A stretch of DNA of 5,651 nucleotides from an uncultured Lachnobacterium sp. (lineage in GTDB: Bacteria > Bacillota > Clostridia > Lachnospirales > Lachnospiraceae): contig URYB01000189.1 of NCBI GenBank assembly GCA_900552085.1, forward strand, positions 1-5,651, read 5' to 3'. Positions 1-5,175 of this stretch are shown here, piece after piece. Every line of letters begins with the position of its first letter. Position 1 is the first letter of the stretch. The translations under genes and the position numbers were made by a program. The notes under the pieces are model-generated. The model saw only the letters and a list, made by a program, of their open reading frames with translations. It searched no databases and was not told where the DNA came from.

Positions 1-105
1 CAGTTTATCTGCGGCATCAGGATTTTTAAGGGTAAATTCGATATAATCTACAGCTCGTATCAGATCATGTTCTGCTGCGGAAGTGATATGGAGCTGGTAA
101 CTCAT
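1..105 (-). CDS. RelE/ParE-family toxin, N-terminal 35 residues (cut by window edge)
   Basis: The first 35 codons of a minus-strand gene that continues beyond the left edge. The visible protein starts MSYQLHITSAAEHDL and goes on through a helix with DYIE and NPDAA. This matches the beta-strand plus helical hairpin (Y-x-L-x-I-T-x-x-A-E-x-D-L, then DYI...L-x-NP-x-A-A) that opens RelE/ParE-superfamily toxins. Members of this family act in the cytoplasm, either as ribosome-dependent mRNA interferases (RelE type) or gyrase poisons (ParE type). The catalytic C-terminal part is missing, so the two cannot be told apart here. The ATG shares the sequence ATGA with the antitoxin stop codon, an overlap that implies translational coupling and a common transcript. 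Whether the toxin is intact cannot be judged from this window. Confidence 0.85.
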   Translation of the reverse strand, partial: MSYQLHITSAAEHDLIRAVDYIEFTLKNPDAADKL

Positions 106-365
106 CGATTGCGACGACTCCTGATATCAGCCATAGCTTCAGAAAATGGGCGTGTGTTGCCAAATACAATATCATCCATTCCTTCTTTTATCTGGCCATA
201 TAGTTCAAAGCGGCTGGTCAATTCTTCGTAGGCTTCAATGCTCATAACAGCAAGATCGCCTTTTCCATTCTTCGTAATAAAAACTGGTTCAGGATATTTG
301 TGACAAAAGGTAGAAATTTCATTATAATTATTCCTTAAATCAGCACTTGATTTGATTGTAGGCAT
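102..365 (-). CDS. Phd/YefM-family antitoxin
   Basis: An 87-residue protein starting MPTIKSSADLRNNYNEIS, the typical opening of Phd/YefM antitoxins. The N-terminal half (about residues 1-50, including the stretch VFITKNGKGDLAVMS) forms the dimeric DNA-binding domain in this family. The C-terminal part from about residue 55 is the segment that wraps and neutralises the toxin. The ATG at 365 is chosen over an in-frame GTG at 374 because that GTG overlaps the ribosome binding site AGGAGG (379 to 374), whereas the ATG lies 8 bases after it. The gene is first in a two-gene operon with the overlapping RelE/ParE toxin. By family precedent it represses its own promoter, probably through the inverted repeat at 380-416. 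Length is normal for the family. The family call is firm; the cognate toxin type is not. Confidence 0.92.
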   Translation of the reverse strand: MPTIKSSADLRNNYNEISTFCHKYPEPVFITKNGKGDLAVMSIEAYEELTSRFELYGQIKEGMDDIVFGNTRPFSEAMADIRSRRNR

Positions 366-373
366 GAAAAACA

Positions 374-379
374 CCTCCT
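374..379 (-). promoter_or_regulatory. Ribosome binding site of the antitoxin
   Basis: On the minus strand this reads AGGAGG, a perfect anti-16S match, followed after 8 bases by ATG at 365. It decides the start: the upstream in-frame GTG (374 to 372) overlaps the site and so cannot be the initiation codon. Confidence 0.85.
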
Positions 380-416
380 TTTCATAACAAAATTATACAC
401 AAATTTTGTTATGAAA
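380..416. promoter_or_regulatory. Inverted repeat, probable antitoxin operator
   Basis: Two perfect 15-base arms (380-394 and 402-416), with core CATAACAAAATT / AATTTTGTTATG, are separated by 7 bases. The symmetry covers the -10 box and most of the spacer of the minus-strand promoter. Phd/YefM antitoxins bind palindromes at their own promoters, so this is the expected autoregulatory site. That role is inferred from position and family knowledge. A run of T does not follow on either strand, so it is not a rho-independent terminator. Confidence 0.75.
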
Positions 417-420
417 TCAA
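392..420 (-). promoter_or_regulatory. Promoter of the toxin-antitoxin operon
   Basis: On the minus strand TTGATT (420 to 415) is followed after exactly 17 bases by a perfect TATAAT (397 to 392). This is a sigma-70/sigma-A type promoter, 4 of 6 at -35 and 6 of 6 at -10. Transcription would begin around 383-386, leaving a leader of roughly 20 bases that contains the AGGAGG site. The -10 box lies inside the inverted repeat at 380-416, so a bound repressor would block RNA polymerase directly. Confidence 0.72.
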
Positions 421-578
421 TAAATATATCAGTAGAATGGTAGGAAAAAATAGCTATGTTTTGTGTCTATAGTGTAACCAATACAAGTGATATTTATCAA
501 GTGGAGCAGCATCGAGAAAAATAGAACAAAGATTCGAATTACAAGTGGAGATTTATGGACTTGCAATTTGACATAATG

Positions 579-627
579 GAGTCATCCTGAGAAAGCAAAA
601 AAGCTTTTGGGGTGGCTCTTTTTATTT
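579..627 (+). terminator. Rho-independent terminator with no obvious upstream gene
   Basis: The outer stem GAGTCATCC (579-587) pairs with GGGTGGCTC (610-618) over nine positions including three G-U pairs. An inner stem AAAGC (592-596) / GCTTT (603-607) closes a loop of six A. The structure is followed at once by TTTTTATTT (619-627), the classic plus-strand terminator layout. The preceding plus-strand region back to about 420 holds no recognisable gene, and the gene at 665 begins only 37 bases downstream. It could end a small RNA, act as an attenuator for that gene, or remain from a lost gene. The reverse direction lacks a T tract. Confidence 0.75.
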
Positions 628-664
628 ACGATGTTGTTTGGTTCTGGAAATGGAGGTAGCATAT

Positions 665-874
665 ATGCATATATTAGCATTCCTTTTATTGTTTGTTGTT
701 GGAGCAATATTAGCAGCTTGCAACGGAGATTATTCAGGAATAGCTGCAATAGGTAAGTTTGTAGGAGGATGTGTATTGTTATTTCTGGTGGCATGGTTAT
801 TTACGCAGCCTGTTTTGCTGGTAATTGCTATTGCAATACTTATTCTGATTGCGATATGTTGTTCGATAAAATAG
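665..874 (+). CDS. Small hydrophobic membrane protein, function unknown
   Basis: A 69-residue protein that is almost entirely apolar. Likely membrane segments are residues 3-19, 26-46 and 49-66, with a short polar turn (NGDYSG) after the first and a single Lys at the C-terminus. The start is ATG 665, which sits 8 bases after GGAGG (652-656). An in-frame TTG at 638 would place that site inside the gene and is rejected. Residues 16-19 (LAAC) resemble a lipobox, but there is no positively charged n-region, so a lipoprotein is doubtful. The gene lies 42 bases before the Cys/Asp-rich protein gene on the same strand and probably shares its transcript. No clear promoter is seen between the terminator at 579-627 and this gene. 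I do not recognise a characterised family. Confidence 0.75.
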   Translation: MHILAFLLLFVVGAILAACNGDYSGIAAIGKFVGGCVLLFLVAWLFTQPVLLVIAIAILILIAICCSIK

Positions 875-916
875 GGTGGATAGATAATTGTGATATAAAC
901 AAGGAGGCGGAGTTAT

Positions 917-1351
917 ATGAGTAAAAATTCATTTGGACAGAGCGCTGTAATATTTTTGGTAATCATTGGTATCCTTTATGTGATCGGCAGCGTCGGGGAA
1001 GCCAGCGAACCAAAGTGCATAAAGACAGGATGTGATAACAAACAGGCAAGTGGCAGCAGCTATTGTTATCTTCATAAATCATCTGGCAGCAGATACTCCT
1101 CATACAGAAGCTCTGCCTATCATAGTAAGTATTCCGAAAATTCTTCGACGGGGAATTCGGAAAATACGAATCGTAGTTATAGCAACAGCACAAAGAAGAA
1201 CAGCTCCGGAAAACGCACCTATGATTCGTATGATGACGGATATGACGATATCTACATGGACGGCGATTATGATTATGACAGATACGACAGCGACAGTGAT
1301 TATGCGGATGGGGTGGATGATGCGATGGACGAGACTGGGGAGGACTGGTAA
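917..1351 (+). CDS. Membrane-anchored Cys-motif protein with Asp/Tyr-rich tail, function unknown
   Basis: A 144-residue protein preceded by AGGAGG (902-907) nine bases before its ATG. Residues 9-25 form one hydrophobic segment, either a signal anchor or an uncleaved signal sequence. Residues 34-53 carry C34-x4-C39-x10-C50-x2-H53, a spacing that suggests a small zinc-binding knuckle. Residues 55-100 are Ser/Asn/Tyr-rich low complexity. Residues 101-144 are extremely acidic, with repeated YD and DG units, ending in a motif with GVDDAMDE and a terminal Trp. I recall similar uncharacterised proteins in Clostridia, but no function. The gene probably forms a pair with the upstream membrane-protein gene. 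The Tyr/Asp tail could be disordered, bind cations or be a protein-contact surface; this is inference only. No terminator is evident after the stop. Confidence 0.8.
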   Translation: MSKNSFGQSAVIFLVIIGILYVIGSVGEASEPKCIKTGCDNKQASGSSYCYLHKSSGSRYSSYRSSAYHSKYSENSSTGNSENTNRSYSNSTKKNSSGKRTYDSYDDGYDDIYMDGDYDYDRYDSDSDYADGVDDAMDETGEDW

Positions 1352-1390
1352 AGATGCGCTGTATGTCAGGGGAAGATAAGGAGTCGAAAA

Positions 1391-1453
1391 ATGTCTAGAA
1401 AAATAATGTATATTGTAGAAATGAAGGGGAAGGGGAGTATAATAGACATATAA
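1391..1453 (+). CDS. Possible 20-residue small ORF
   Basis: An ATG at 1391 lies 7 bases after AAGGAG (1378-1383) and opens a 20-codon frame starting MSRKIMYIVEMKGKG and ending in TAA. The ribosome binding site and spacing are as good as those of the confirmed genes nearby, which is the only positive evidence. The peptide is basic with a hydrophobic end and matches nothing I recognise. It follows the Asp-rich protein gene by 39 bases and could be on the same transcript. In a purine-rich region such a site can easily occur by chance, so this is a weak call. Confidence 0.2.
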   Translation: MSRKIMYIVEMKGKGSIIDI

Positions 1454-1557
1454 GAAAAGATAGAGGGAAATATATGATATTGGGGGGATTATTTTATAGG
1501 AATTGAGTGCAGGATTATAGATGCTGGGATTGTGCCAAATTTAATAAATAGTAACTG

Positions 1558-1683
1558 AAAATGAGCAATGATATAATAGATATGAGCTTCTGTTAATTCT
1601 ATTTGCTTGTGAAAAGTGCATAAAATAGTGATGTAAAATGAGCAAAAAATAGATGAAGTATATAGCTTTCTGATTGCTATTAT
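1558..1683 (+). repeat. Imperfect direct repeat of about 45 bases, 77 bases apart
   Basis: Copy one spans about 1558-1601 and copy two about 1635-1683. Both begin with the identical 11-mer AAAATGAGCAA, continue with a similar AT-rich stretch containing ATAGAT, and reach an AGCTTCTG / AGCTTTCTG match before diverging again. The second copy runs into the -35 region of the promoter at 1674-1702. The arrangement fits either an old local duplication or a pair of protein-binding sites upstream of the operon. Confidence 0.4.
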
Positions 1684-1702
1684 TCCGATAATAGAATATA
1701 AT
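1674..1702 (+). promoter_or_regulatory. Promoter of the HTH-helicase operon
   Basis: TTGCTA (1674-1679) is followed after 17 bases by a perfect TATAAT (1697-1702), giving a good sigma-A type promoter. Transcription would start near 1709, only about 18 bases before the ATG at 1727. The leader would then be little more than the ribosome binding site GGAGG (1714-1718). It is the only strong plus-strand promoter seen directly ahead of the three-gene run. Inverted repeats occupy both the spacer and the -10 region. Confidence 0.65.
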
Positions 1703-1713
1703 ATTCTTATTAT
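1677..1713. promoter_or_regulatory. Nested inverted repeats over the operon promoter (candidate operators)
   Basis: The first repeat is CTATTAT (1677-1683) and ATAATAG (1688-1694), perfect 7-base arms around TCCG, between the -35 and -10 boxes. The second is AGAATAT (1693-1699) and ATATTCT (1701-1707), perfect 7-base arms around one A, covering the -10 box. Allowing one bulged base, the second extends to 1688-1713. Such symmetry at the promoter suggests binding of a dimeric repressor, most simply the HTH protein encoded just downstream. AT-rich DNA gives chance palindromes, so the role is inferred. Confidence 0.5.
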
Positions 1714-1726
1714 GGAGGTTTCGATT

Positions 1727-1909
1727 ATGGAGTATTTAACAGCAACAGAACTTTCAAAGGTATGGAATATTTCTACTAGAAGAATAGGAGTTTTATGCAC
1801 AGAGGGAAGAGTTGATGGTGCGATTAAAAAGGGAAAAATGTGGTTGATTCCTGACACTGCACAGAAGCCAGCAGATGCAAGGTATAAGAAGAATAAGCTT
1901 AATGCATAG
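1727..1909 (+). CDS. Small HTH DNA-binding protein (MerR/excisionase-like winged helix)
   Basis: A 60-residue protein starting MEYLTATELSKVWNIS. Residues 4-26 form a helix-turn-helix (TATELSKVWNIS, then RRIGVLCTEG). Residues 28-41 (RVDGAIKKGKMWLIP) match the wing of the MerR/excisionase-like HTH_17 group, where the Trp-x-Ile-Pro ending is typical. The last 18 residues are a basic tail. It acts by binding DNA; no effector domain is present. The start is ATG 1727, 8 bases after GGAGG (1714-1718). The in-frame ATG at 1712 overlaps that site and would lie at or next to the predicted transcript start, so it is rejected. The gene lies 24 bases before the helicase and is probably the operon's own regulator, although proteins of this type can also serve as excisionases or accessory DNA-binding subunits. 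Confidence 0.85.
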   Translation: MEYLTATELSKVWNISTRRIGVLCTEGRVDGAIKKGKMWLIPDTAQKPADARYKKNKLNA

Positions 1910-1917
1910 AACAAACG

Positions 1918-1924
1918 AAGGAGG
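1918..1924 (+). promoter_or_regulatory. Ribosome binding site supporting a TTG start of the helicase
   Basis: AAGGAGG lies between the HTH stop codon and the helicase, nine bases before TTG at 1934. No ATG or GTG at a suitable distance is in frame, and the protein sequence reads as family-like from the very first residues (MEIIDNVNKTLKEDL). This supports TTG as the true initiation codon. Confidence 0.75.
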
Positions 1925-1933
1925 CAAACGGAA

Positions 1934-4900
1934 TTGGAAATAATAGATAATGTCAATAAGACACTAAAAGAAGACTTGACAACTGAAATACATAAGGATA
2001 GTAAAGTCTCTATTGCTGCAGCCTGCTTTTCTATTTATGCATTTGCTGAATTAAAGAAAGAACTTAAAAATGTAGATGAATTGCGTTTTATTTTTACATC
2101 ACCAACATTCATTAACGAAAAAGCTAAGCGAGAGAAGAGAGAATTTTATATACCTAGACAGGAACGCGAGAAAAATCTGTTTGGTTCGGAGTTTGAAGTT
2201 AAGCTTCGTAATGAAATGACACAGAAAGCAATTGCAAAAGAATGTGCGGAGTGGATTCGTAAAAAGGCAGTGTTCAAGTCAAATGTGACAAATGAAAATA
2301 TGATGGGATTCATCAATGTAGATGATAAGAATTATATGCCATTAAGCGGATTTACAACAGTAGATTTAGGCTGTGAACGTGGAAATAATGCTTATTATAT
2401 GGTTCAGAAATCAGAAGCACCAATGAGTACTGCATACTTGCAATTATTTGAACAAATTTGGAACGATGCGTCAAAACTGCAGGAAGTGACAGCTGAAGTG
2501 ATAGAGAATATCACAACTGTTTATAATGAAAATTCTCCGGATTATCTGTATTTTGTAACATTATACAATATTTTCAATGAATTTCTTGAAGATGTATCAG
2601 AGGATGTACTGCCAAACGAGGCAACAGGCTTTAAAGAAAGCAAGATATGGGGGATGCTCTATAATTTTCAGAAGGATGCTGCATTAGCAATTATCAATAA
2701 ACTGGAGAAGTATAACGGATGTATCCTGGCAGATTCAGTAGGTTTAGGAAAAACATTCACAGCATTGTCTGTAATAAAGTATTACGAGAACAGAAACAAA
2801 TCTGTACTTGTATTATGTCCTAAGAAGCTGGCAAATAACTGGAATACATATAAGTATAATTATATCAACAATCCGATTGCAGCTGATCGTATGCGCTACG
2901 ATGTACTGTTTCATACAGATTTAAGCAGAGAGTCTGGAAATTCCAATGGTATGGATCTTGATATGGTAAACTGGGGAAATTATGATTTGGTGGTCATTGA
3001 TGAATCACATAATTTCCGTAATGGTGGAAAAGTATCCGGTGAGGATGAGAAAGAAAACAGATATCTGAAGCTTCTTAACAAGGTTATACGCAAAGGTGTT
3101 AAGACAAAGGTACTTATGCTGTCTGCTACACCGGTAAATAATCGTTTTGTAGATCTGAAGAATCAGATTGCTCTTGCTTATGAGGGAGAAAGCCAGTTAC
3201 TGGACGAAAAGCTAAATACACATAAGAGTATTGATGATATTTTTAAGCAGGCACAGACTGCCTTTAATACATGGAGTAAATGGGAACCGGAGGATAGAAC
3301 TACAAGCAAACTTTTAAGAATGCTTGATTTCGACTTTTTTGAACTGCTTGATAGTGTAACGATTGCACGTTCAAGAAAGCATATTCAGAAATATTATGAT
3401 ACGTCAGATATAGGAACATTTCCAAAGAGAAATCCACCTATATCAAAAAGACCGGGCTTGACAGATTTAAGCAAGGCAATCAATTACAATGAGATATTTG
3501 AACAGCTGAATCTGCTTAGATTATGTATATATACACCAACGGATTATATCCTGCCAAGTAAATTGACCAAGTATAAAGATGTGTATGACTCAAACCATGT
3601 AAGGGGAGGACTTACACAGTCAGGTCGCGAGCAGGGAATCAGAAGATTGATGTCAATAAACCTTATGAAGCGAATGGAAAGTTCAGTATATTCCTTCAGG
3701 CTGACATTAAAACGTATTAACGATCTTATTACTGATACCATAAAGAGCATTGCAGATTTTGAACAGGGCTATAATAAATCCTCATTGAATTTGAATGACA
3801 TTACAAATATGGATTTAGACGGGGATGACCAGAATGATGATGTGTTTGCAATCGGAAAGAAAGTAAGAATAGACATTGCAGATATGGATTATAAGTCATG
3901 GAGACGGGAGCTTGAAAGGGATAAGGAAATACTGGATTTGCTTCTTACGATGATTGCAGATATCACACCTGCTCATGATAGCAAATTGCAGACATTATTT
4001 GATGTGATTGATGAAAAGCAGGAACATCCTATTAATATTGGTAATAAGAAAATTATCATATTTACTGCTTTTGCAGATACAGCTGATTATTTGTATGACA
4101 CAGTAAGTGTGTATGTGAAGAAAAAATATGGATTAGATACAGCAATTATTACCGGCTCGGTTGATGGAAAGACCACGATCAAAGGTTTGAAAACGGACTT
4201 AAATACAGTATTAACATGTTTTTCACCGGTATCTAAAGGAAAAAGTCTATTATTACCGAACGAAAAAGCAGAAATAGATATTCTGATAGCAACTGATTGT
4301 ATATCGGAAGGTCAGAATCTGCAGGACTGTGATTATCTGATTAATTATGATATACATTGGAATCCGGTGCGTATTATCCAGAGATTTGGACGAATAGACC
4401 GAATTGGAAGTAAAAATGAATGTATCCAGCTGGTAAACTTTTGGCCGGACATTACATTGGATGAATATATTAATCTGAAAGCCAGGGTAGAAACCAGAAT
4501 GAAAATCGTGGATATGACAGCTACCGGTGATGATAATGTCCTCAGCCCGGAGGAAAAGGGAGATTTAGAGTATCGAAAACAGCAGCTCAAGAGATTACAG
4601 GAGGAAGTGGTAGATATTGAAGATATGTCATCAGGAATATCAATTATGGATCTTGGATTGAATGAGTTCAGACTGGACTTGCTTGATTATATTAAGACAC
4701 ATCCTGAGATTGAAAAGGCACCGCATGGAATGAATGCTGTGGTAAAAGCAACTGAAGAATTGCCGGCTGGTGTAATATTTGTACTTAGAAATATAAAGAA
4801 TGAGGTAAATATCAACAGTCAGAACAGGCTGCATCCATTCTATATGGTGTATATGTCAGAAGAAGGAGAGGTAATCATAGATCATCTTTCACCGAAGGAA

Positions 4901-5164
4901 ATGCTGGATTCATTCAGGCTTTTATGTAAGGGTAAAAAGGAACCAGATAAAGAATTGTGTGCTAAATTCAATGATGAAACAGACGATGGTCGGAGAATGG
5001 GAAAATATTCGGATTTACTTGGAGATGCCATTGCATCCATCATTGAGCTGAAAGATGAAAGTGAGATGGATAGCTTCTTAAGTGGCAAACAGATGAGTTT
5101 TTTATCTGAGACTATAAGTGGATTAGATGATTTTGAGCTGATCAGTTTTCTTGTCATAAAGTAG
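1934..5164 (+). CDS. SNF2-like superfamily 2 helicase with degenerate PLD-like N-terminal region
   Basis: A 1076-residue ATP-dependent DNA translocase/helicase. Residues about 20-190 resemble the phospholipase D (HKD) nuclease-like domain that precedes SNF2-type helicases in several bacterial families. The catalytic His-x-Lys pattern is absent: the equivalent region around residues 123-146 reads MMGFINVDDK followed by PLSGFTTVDLG. The helicase core is complete. Walker A is DSVGLGKT (267-274, Lys273) and Walker B is DESH (356-359). Motif III is SATP (397-400) and motif IV IIIFTAF (707-713). Motif V is ATDCISEGQNL (786-796), and motif VI is QRFGRIDRIG (816-825) with Arg820 and Arg823 as the likely ATP-sensing arginines. 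An acidic Asp/Asn-rich insertion lies near residues 619-640. The C-terminal 240 residues are helical and unassigned. The gene follows the HTH gene by 24 bases and precedes the DUF4391 gene by 11. A defence or restriction role is inferred from context. No frameshift is seen. Confidence 0.93.
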   Translation: MEIIDNVNKTLKEDLTTEIHKDSKVSIAAACFSIYAFAELKKELKNVDELRFIFTSPTFINEKAKREKREFYIPRQEREKNLFGSEFEVKLRNEMTQKAIAKECAEWIRKKAVFKSNVTNENMMGFINVDDKNYMPLSGFTTVDLGCERGNNAYYMVQKSEAPMSTAYLQLFEQIWNDASKLQEVTAEVIENITTVYNENSPDYLYFVTLYNIFNEFLEDVSEDVLPNEATGFKESKIWGMLYNFQKDAALAIINKLEKYNGCILADSVGLGKTFTALSVIKYYENRNKSVLVLCPKKLANNWNTYKYNYINNPIAADRMRYDVLFHTDLSRESGNSNGMDLDMVNWGNYDLVVIDESHNFRNGGKVSGEDEKENRYLKLLNKVIRKGVKTKVLMLSATPVNNRFVDLKNQIALAYEGESQLLDEKLNTHKSIDDIFKQAQTAFNTWSKWEPEDRTTSKLLRMLDFDFFELLDSVTIARSRKHIQKYYDTSDIGTFPKRNPPISKRPGLTDLSKAINYNEIFEQLNLLRLCIYTPTDYILPSKLTKYKDVYDSNHVRGGLTQSGREQGIRRLMSINLMKRMESSVYSFRLTLKRINDLITDTIKSIADFEQGYNKSSLNLNDITNMDLDGDDQNDDVFAIGKKVRIDIADMDYKSWRRELERDKEILDLLLTMIADITPAHDSKLQTLFDVIDEKQEHPINIGNKKIIIFTAFADTADYLYDTVSVYVKKKYGLDTAIITGSVDGKTTIKGLKTDLNTVLTCFSPVSKGKSLLLPNEKAEIDILIATDCISEGQNLQDCDYLINYDIHWNPVRIIQRFGRIDRIGSKNECIQLVNFWPDITLDEYINLKARVETRMKIVDMTATGDDNVLSPEEKGDLEYRKQQLKRLQEEVVDIEDMSSGISIMDLGLNEFRLDLLDYIKTHPEIEKAPHGMNAVVKATEELPAGVIFVLRNIKNEVNINSQNRLHPFYMVYMSEEGEVIIDHLSPKEMLDSFRLLCKGKKEPDKELCAKFNDETDDGRRMGKYSDLLGDAIASIIELKDESEMDSFLSGKQMSFLSETISGLDDFELISFLVIK

Positions 5165-5175
5165 GAGGTATTTAC

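Larger units (their letters stand above)
1352..1726. other. AT-rich intergenic region with regulatory signals, no large gene
   Basis: About 375 bases without a convincing protein-coding gene of normal size. The first half is purine-rich on the plus strand, with runs such as GGGGAAGGGGAG and a run of six G. It contains a possible 20-codon ORF with its own ribosome binding site. The second half is very AT-rich and carries an imperfect direct repeat, a promoter, and nested inverted repeats directed at the HTH-helicase operon. No tRNA, no rho-independent terminator and no insertion-sequence end was found. A minus-strand open frame spanning 1489-1956 is Ile/Leu/Ser-rich, crosses the real HTH gene antisense, and was judged spurious. 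Confidence 0.6.

Noticed and set aside
366..374. An in-frame GTG start giving the antitoxin three extra residues (MFF).
   Set aside because: The GTG overlaps the AGGAGG ribosome binding site, while the ATG at 365 is correctly spaced and gives the family's usual N-terminus.
482..556. Repeated CAAGTG-containing stretches (TACAAGTGATATTTAT at 482 and a similar one at 540).
   Set aside because: The copies are short, differ by insertions, and show no symmetry or fixed spacing, so chance similarity in AT-rich DNA is sufficient.
638..664. A longer form of the small membrane protein from TTG 638.
   Set aside because: The GGAGG at 652-656 would lie inside the coding region. ATG 665 follows it at ideal spacing and begins directly with the hydrophobic segment.
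683..721. The LAAC lipobox-like motif in the small membrane protein.
   Set aside because: There is no positively charged n-region before the hydrophobic stretch, and the rest of the protein is also membrane-embedded, so lipidation is not supported.
1032..1379. A plus-strand 115-codon frame overlapping the Cys-motif protein.
   Set aside because: It is the shifted frame of a low-complexity coding sequence, gives Met/Thr/Arg-rich nonsense, and lacks a suitable ribosome binding site.
1413..1443. A second promoter with TATAAT at 1438-1443.
   Set aside because: The nearest -35 candidate (TTGTAG) matches only three of six positions with a 19-base spacer, and the -10 lies within a purine-rich run. 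It cannot be separated from chance.
1712..1726. A longer HTH protein from ATG 1712.
   Set aside because: This ATG overlaps the ribosome binding site used by ATG 1727 and is only a few bases from the predicted transcript start.
1489..1956. A minus-strand open frame of 155 codons rich in Ile, Leu and Ser.
   Set aside because: It is antisense to the HTH gene and its promoter, has low-complexity composition expected from reversed AT-rich DNA, and shows no family-like motif.
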